Of a stretch of DNA of 5,118 bases, positions 1 to 4,200 are shown one piece after another. Origin of the DNA: Akkermansia muciniphila (lineage in GTDB: Bacteria > Verrucomicrobiota > Verrucomicrobiia > Limisphaerales > UBA9464); contig CAMCFL010000288.1 in NCBI GenBank assembly GCA_945873715.1, forward strand, positions 1-5,118, written 5' to 3'. The notes below the pieces were generated by a model. It was given only the letters and a program-made list of their open reading frames with translations, was not told the origin of the DNA and made no database searches. Every line of letters begins with the position of its first letter. The first letter of the stretch is position 1. Position numbers and translations under genes: made by a program.

Positions 1-221
1 GCAAACTGGGCGTGGATGGCCACCGGCCGCAGATCCTTCGCGCCCACGATCCTTCGCGCCCGTTCGACGGACTTCAGGAAGGCTTCGACCGCGGCGTCGC
101 CGTTCGAGTGGACCAGCATTTGCAGGTCGTTCCGGTAACCCCACTCCACCCCTTCATCCAGCTCCGCCTGTTCAATCGAAGGGTACGCCCGGTAATCCGA
201 AGGCAAGCCCGCGGGCGGACG
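1..221 (-). pseudogene. 5'-truncated fragment of a YtcJ-like amidohydrolase (family 3), continuing beyond the left edge
   Basis: Read on the minus strand in the frame whose codons occupy positions 3-5, 6-8 and so on, this gives a clear amidohydrolase segment. It begins near a PPAGLPSDYRAYPS stretch, continues to the signature LVHSNGDAAVEAFL (about 116-75) and ends at RPVAIHAQF at the window edge. In YtcJ-like enzymes, which hydrolyse amide or ester bonds with metal ions held in a TIM barrel, the H-x-NGDAA block lies well past the middle of a protein of roughly 500-600 residues, and a metal-binding HxH motif lies near the N-terminus. Here the frame is closed by TAG at 222-224, and the bases beyond look non-coding and then belong to the opposite-strand sigma gene. 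The N-terminal half is therefore missing from this position. The only internal ATG (119-117) would give a protein without the first metal site. I see it as a decayed or truncated gene. The alternative is a rearrangement or assembly join near 220. The family call is firm, the pseudogene call less so. Confidence 0.68.
32..61. repeat. 14-bp direct repeat, period 16
   Basis: GATCCTTCGCGCCC occurs at 32-45 and again, identical, at 48-61, separated by two bases. It lies inside the amidohydrolase fragment. Because the period is 16, the two copies are read in different frames on the minus strand (within RARRI and within GAKDL). The homology on both sides stays in one frame, so this is not obviously a recent frame-breaking duplication. 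Confidence 0.85.
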
Positions 222-246
222 CTAGGCACGACCCACCTTCCGTTCC

Positions 247-282
247 CAGTCTCCAGTTCCCCGTCTTCAGAACTGGCGACTG
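247..282. repeat. Imperfect inverted repeat (12 of 13 paired, 10-base loop)
   Basis: The left arm is CAGTC-T-CCAGTTC (247-259) and the right arm is GAACTGG-C-GACTG (270-282). They pair completely except for one T/C mismatch (252 against 277), around a ten-base loop (260-269). No T-run follows on either strand, so it does not look like a standard intrinsic terminator, though it could still help end transcription of something. The arms are themselves built from near-copies of a CCAGTYY unit. It may be a small dispersed palindromic element or a structured RNA leader. It lies about 25 bases from the point where the amidohydrolase homology stops. Confidence 0.75.
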
Positions 283-325
283 CCGCCGGCTTCAAACCTG
301 AAACTGAACACTTGCCACTCCCCCT

Positions 326-341
326 CGCGTGCGCGCACGCG
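326..341. promoter_or_regulatory. Perfect 16-bp palindrome, alternating purine-pyrimidine; possible operator
   Basis: CGCGTGCGCGCACGCG is its own reverse complement and alternates pyrimidine and purine at every position. It lies 71 bases before the sigma factor start codon, upstream of the possible promoter. The position suits an operator for a dimeric regulator, and the composition is also of the Z-DNA-prone type. In GC-rich DNA a short CG-type palindrome arises by chance more often than in average DNA, so a regulatory role is only a suggestion. Confidence 0.4.
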
Positions 342-375
342 GCGGATCCACCCCCCTTCGATGGCGGCAGATTTC

Positions 376-406
376 TTGAAAGATTCCGCCCGCCGCTGCG
401 AATAGT
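376..406 (+). promoter_or_regulatory. Possible promoter of the sigma factor operon
   Basis: TTGAAA (376-381) resembles a housekeeping -35 box, and AATAGT (401-406) matches four of six bases of a -10 box, with a long 19-base spacer. The -10-like box ends six bases before the GTG start at 413, so a transcript from here would be leaderless or nearly so, in keeping with the lack of a Shine-Dalgarno sequence. The match is weak. An ECF-type promoter recognised by the gene's own product is equally possible and cannot be told from one site. Confidence 0.25.
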
Positions 407-412
407 TGCCCA

Positions 413-1084
413 GTGAACACCTCTGCCAGCGTGCCGTTCCCCGGGGACGATCCGGCTGCGACCCGGTCCAGCCTGCTGCACCGGCTCAAGGACTGGGGCG
501 ATCAAGGCAGTTGGCAGGACTTCTTCGACACCTACTGGAAGCTCATCTACTCGGTCGCCATCAAGGCCGGGCTGTCCGACGGAGAGGCGCGCGATGTCGT
601 GCAGGAGACCGTGCTGGCCGTGGCCAAGCAGATGCGCACGGACGGCTATGACCAGACCAGGAGTTCCTTCAAGCACTGGCTTTGCCTGATCACGCGCCGA
701 CGGATCATCGACCACTTCCGGCGACGGACCGACCCGGCGCTACGGCACCGGCCGGCCAACGACGATGACCCCAGTCGCACCGACACGCTCGCGCGGCAGC
801 CGGACCCGGCCAGCCTGGAACCGGATGCGGTGTGGGAAGAGGAATGGCAGAAGAACCTGGTGGATGCCGCGCTCGAACGCGTGAAGCTGCTGGCGACGCC
901 CAAGCAGTTCCAGATCTTCGACCTCTCCGTCCTGCGCCAGCTTCCCATGGCGGAGGTGACCGGCCTGCTCAAGGTCAACGCCGCCCAGGTCTATCTCGCC
1001 CGCCACCGCGTCGGCTCGCTGCTCAAGCAGGAGGTGAAGAAGCTCGAAGCCCGGGCCGACCACTTTGCGGTGCCCAAGTCATGA
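413..1084 (+). CDS. ECF-type RNA polymerase sigma factor (sigma-70 family, PVC type)
   Basis: A 223-residue protein that should direct RNA polymerase to a specific set of promoters. Region 2 spans about residues 21-105: the start resembles PVC-type ECF factors (LLHRLKDWGDQGSWQDFF), residues 58-67 (EARDVVQETV) form the core-binding helix, and about 85-105 (SFKHWLCLITRRRIIDHFRRR minus its end) form the basic -10 recognition helix. An acidic linker (about 106-145) follows, with DDD at 117-119 and EEE at 142-144. Region 4 (about 147-212) has a helix-turn-helix around LPMAEVTGLLKVNAAQVYLA. GTG at 413 is the only usual start codon after the in-frame TGA at 377-379; the next ATG falls inside region 2. 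No ribosome binding site is visible. The stop overlaps the next ATG by four bases. No anti-sigma gene lies next to it, while a kinase does. Family call firm, target genes unknown. Confidence 0.93.
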   Translation: MNTSASVPFPGDDPAATRSSLLHRLKDWGDQGSWQDFFDTYWKLIYSVAIKAGLSDGEARDVVQETVLAVAKQMRTDGYDQTRSSFKHWLCLITRRRIIDHFRRRTDPALRHRPANDDDPSRTDTLARQPDPASLEPDAVWEEEWQKNLVDAALERVKLLATPKQFQIFDLSVLRQLPMAEVTGLLKVNAAQVYLARHRVGSLLKQEVKKLEARADHFAVPKS

Positions 1085-1248
1085 AACGGCTGATCGACCT
1101 GCTTCGCCACTGCCTGCGCCCGATCGCCCCACGCCGCTATCGAGTGACCCCCCGTCAGAATCCCTTCGTCCTGCGGCGGGAATTGCGACGTCGCCTCCAC
1201 CGGATGCTCCGCGAGGCTCGCCCCGCCGGCACAGCTCACCACCGCTGA
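1081..1248 (+). CDS. Small, very basic protein of unknown function, coupled to the sigma gene
   Basis: A 55-residue ORF that I do not recognise. It starts MKRLIDLLRHCLRPIAPRRY and carries 16 arginines, one lysine and four histidines against three acidic residues, so it is strongly positive. The middle (about residues 30-46, LRRELRRRLHRMLREAR) looks like an amphipathic basic helix. There is one cysteine (residue 11), no signal peptide and no membrane segment. Its ATG overlaps the sigma stop (ATGA, 1081-1084), the usual layout for translational coupling, and no Shine-Dalgarno sequence precedes it. It ends 12 bases before the kinase start and almost exactly fills the gap between the two genes, which is the main reason to believe in it. 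It is also in the same frame as the kinase, separated by one TGA. It could bind nucleic acid, the acidic sigma linker or the membrane, or it could be only a coupling leader. Confidence 0.55.
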   Translation: MKRLIDLLRHCLRPIAPRRYRVTPRQNPFVLRRELRRRLHRMLREARPAGTAHHR

Positions 1249-1260
1249 CCATTCCCTCCA

Positions 1261-4200
1261 ATGCCCGAGCCCGAGCCCATCCCCACCATCAAGACGCCCT
1301 GGGGCACGCTGACGCCCACGGGGGGGGCGCCGACGGGTCCGGGAGAGTCACCCCCGGTGGCGGTGCCCGACCACACCTTGCTGCGGCGGATCGGCCGGGG
1401 TGCCTATGGCGAGGTCTGGCTTGCGCGGAACGCCCTGGGTCTTTACCGGGCGGTGAAGGTGCTCCACCGAAGCTCCTTCGGCGACGACCGGCCCTTCGAA
1501 CGCGAGTTCGTCGGCATCCAACGTTTCGAGCCGATTTCGCGCAGCCACGAGAGCCAGCTCAACATCCTGCACGTTGGTCGGACTGCGGAGCACTTCTACT
1601 ACGTGATGGAACTGGCCGACGACCAGGGTCGGGGCCCGGCCATCGACGAGACCACCTACGCGGCGCGCACGCTGCGCAGCGAACTGCTCTTCCGCGGTCG
1701 CCTGCCGGTGGACGAATGCCTCCGCCTCGGCCTCGCCCTCAGCACGGCGCTGGAACACCTGCACCGGCACGGCCTCGTCCACCGCGACATCAAGCCCTCC
1801 AACATCGTCTTCGTGAACGGCATCCCCAAGCTGGCGGACATCGGTCTGGTGGCGCTGGCCGAGCGCACGATGTCGTTTGTGGGCACGGAAGGTTACCTGC
1901 CGCCGGAAGGACCGGGCACCGTCCAGGCGGACCTCTTCAGCCTCGGCAAGGTGCTCTACGAAATCAGCACCGGGAACGATCGCCAGCAGTTCCCGGAACT
2001 GCCGACCAACGTCGCCGAACTGCCCGATCGCGCCGCACTGGCCGAGTTCAACGAGGTGCTCGTGCGCGCCTGCGCGCCGGACGTGAAGGAGCGCTACCGC
2101 ACCGCCGCCGAGCTGCACGCCGACCTGGCGCTGCTCCAGAGCGGCGGCTCGGTGGCCCGGGCTCGGTCCGTGGAACGGAGACTCAAGTTCCTGGCCCGCG
2201 GGGGGGCGTTGGTGGCCGGCCTGGCAGTCCTGGCGGGATTGGCGTTCCTCTATCAGCAGAGCCAGACCCGCGAGGCGCGGCGGTTGGCCGAGGACAACCG
2301 GGATCTGGCCGCGGAGAAACTGAAGCTGGCGGAACGGGCGGAGGCCAGCGCCGGGTTGGCGCGGAAAAGCGAGGCGACCGCCCGGGAAAGCCTCTACGCC
2401 GCCGACATTCAACTGGCCCAGCAGGCGTTGCAGGCCGACAACCTCCGGCTCGCTCGTTCGCTCCTGCAGAACCACGTTCCCCAGCCGGGCCAGCCGGACT
2501 TACGCGGCTTCGAGTGGCGTTACCTCTGGCACCAGTGCCGGAGTGAGGAGCTGTTCAGCTTTAAGGGGCAGACCAATGACTCCCGTGTGCTTGCGTTCGC
2601 CCCAGGTGGCAAGCACCTCGCCGTCGGCGGTTATGCGGGCGGCAACATCCGGCTGTTGGACCTCCGGCTTCGCCAACCGGTCGCGCTGCTGCCCGACACC
2701 AATGCCATCCTGTCGCTTTCGTTCTCACCCAAGGGTGAAATCCTGGCGAGCGGTTCAGCCAACGATGTCCGGCTCTGGGATGCGCGTTCATTTCAGGAAG
2801 TTCGGCGGCTGACCAACGCCGTGGCACCGGCCGTGTTTTCGCCGGATGGCCGGTTCCTCCTCACCGGTCGCGGCCCCTGGAAACCGGATGAACCGGACTG
2901 GGATCAACCCAAGGAAGTGCTCGTCTGGGACACGGGAACTTGGACGGTGCTCCACACGGCGACGTTCCCCGTGTCGGGTGTGCCCAGTGGCTCGCGGGAT
3001 CTCTTCCTGCAACTGGCTTTTGGATCCGATTCCGGGCGCGTCGCGATGCTCACCGGCGGCACCGTGCGTCTGGTCAGTTGCCCAGAGCTGAAGGAGCTGC
3101 TCGTCCTGCCGGAAAAACTACCGGAAAGCTTGACCTCCCGTCCGTTCATCGCGCTCTCACCGGACAACCGGATCCTCGCGCTTCCCAGTCCCAAGGGGTA
3201 TGGCGTGCGGCTCTGGGACACCGTCGAAAACCGCGAACTGCGGGTTCTGCAGGGGCACGCCGATCACATCTTCTCCGCCCGATTTTCGCCCGATGGCACC
3301 TGGCTGGCCACCACCAGTCCGGACCAGACGGTCAAGCTGTGGGAGGTGGCCACCGGCAAGCTGCTCCATACCTTCCGCGGCCAGGCCGACGAGGTGGTGG
3401 ACGTGGCGTTTTCGCCGGACGGAACCCGGCTCGCTTCGCTGGGCATCACCGAGTCGGTCGTCTTGGTCTGGGATCCCCGCGCCGGGCGACGGAGCGAGGT
3501 GATACCGCTCTGGCCGCAGGGGTTCGATGCCGGAGGCCGATTCGTGGCGTTCGGACCGAAACCCGAGCGCCAGCTGGTAGCCGTTGATCCCGCCAACTTG
3601 AAGCTCGTTCCCATTGCGGTTCCAAAAATCCAGGCGGGTGTCTCCTACGCCAACAAGTTGAACAGTCTGTCCGCCGACGGACGGTATCACGCGCTTTTTC
3701 GCTACCAGGAAAAGCTTCTGGAGGTGTGGGATCGCCGCCTGGGAACCCGGCTGTGCTCCGTTCCCAACCTCAGCCCGTCCATCTCCTTCGATCTCCGGCG
3801 ACAGTTGGTCACCACGGCCACCACCAACGCGGTCGGCCAGCTCGTCCTCAACGCCTGGCAACTGCCGGCCGGAAACTTGAAGTGGCAGGTGGATGACTTC
3901 ACGGGAGCCGGGATCATGACGACGGCCCAGGGTGACTATGTCGCAACTGTGGTCGGGCCGGAAACCCACATCGCGCGGATTGAGGACGACGAGTTCAAAC
4001 CGGTTCTGAAGGTCGGAACCCGTTACGTGAGGGTCGCGGTGTCCCCCGATGGACGCCTGCTCGCCTCCGGGTCGGGGGACATCACCCTAAAGAGCTTGCC
4101 CGAGGGGAAAGTCATCGGAGTGTTGGAAGGGCACACGCGGAAAACGGTCCTGCCCGCCTTCAGCCCCGACAGCCGGACCCTGGCCAGCATCGCCGACGAT

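Larger units (their letters stand above)
222..412. other. Non-coding spacer between the amidohydrolase fragment and the sigma operon
   Basis: About 190 bases with no convincing coding frame. The plus-strand frame of the sigma gene is closed by TGA at 377-379, and the minus-strand amidohydrolase frame by TAG at 222-224. The spacer is more repetitive in texture than its surroundings. Degenerate seven-base units of the CCAGTCT / CCAGTTC kind run through about 245-282, and similar CTGAAACTGAAC text follows near 298-309. It contains the hairpin at 247-282, the palindrome at 326-341 and the possible promoter near 376-406. No tRNA or rRNA-like sequence is visible. Confidence 0.7.

Noticed and set aside
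247..282. Hairpin as an intrinsic terminator
   Set aside because: No T-run follows the stem on either strand, the stem is not especially GC-rich, and no gene ends just before it in the proper direction.
74..715. Minus-strand open frame of 213 codons across the spacer and the start of the sigma gene
   Set aside because: It overlaps the sigma factor on the other strand and, at 74-221, reads the amidohydrolase fragment in the wrong frame. No homology is visible.
1348..2475. Minus-strand open frame of 375 codons opposite the kinase domain
   Set aside because: Antisense shadow caused by high GC at third codon positions. Its translation shows no family features and it lies fully over the strongly supported kinase.
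1065..2546. Long plus-strand open frame of 493 codons overlapping the kinase
   Set aside because: It is a shadow frame of the kinase gene. Its translation is dominated by Pro, Arg and Gly with no recognisable domain, while the frame starting at 1261 gives all kinase motifs.
3157..3969. Minus-strand open frame of 270 codons opposite the WD40 array
   Set aside because: Antisense shadow of the repeat array; no domain or start signal supports it.
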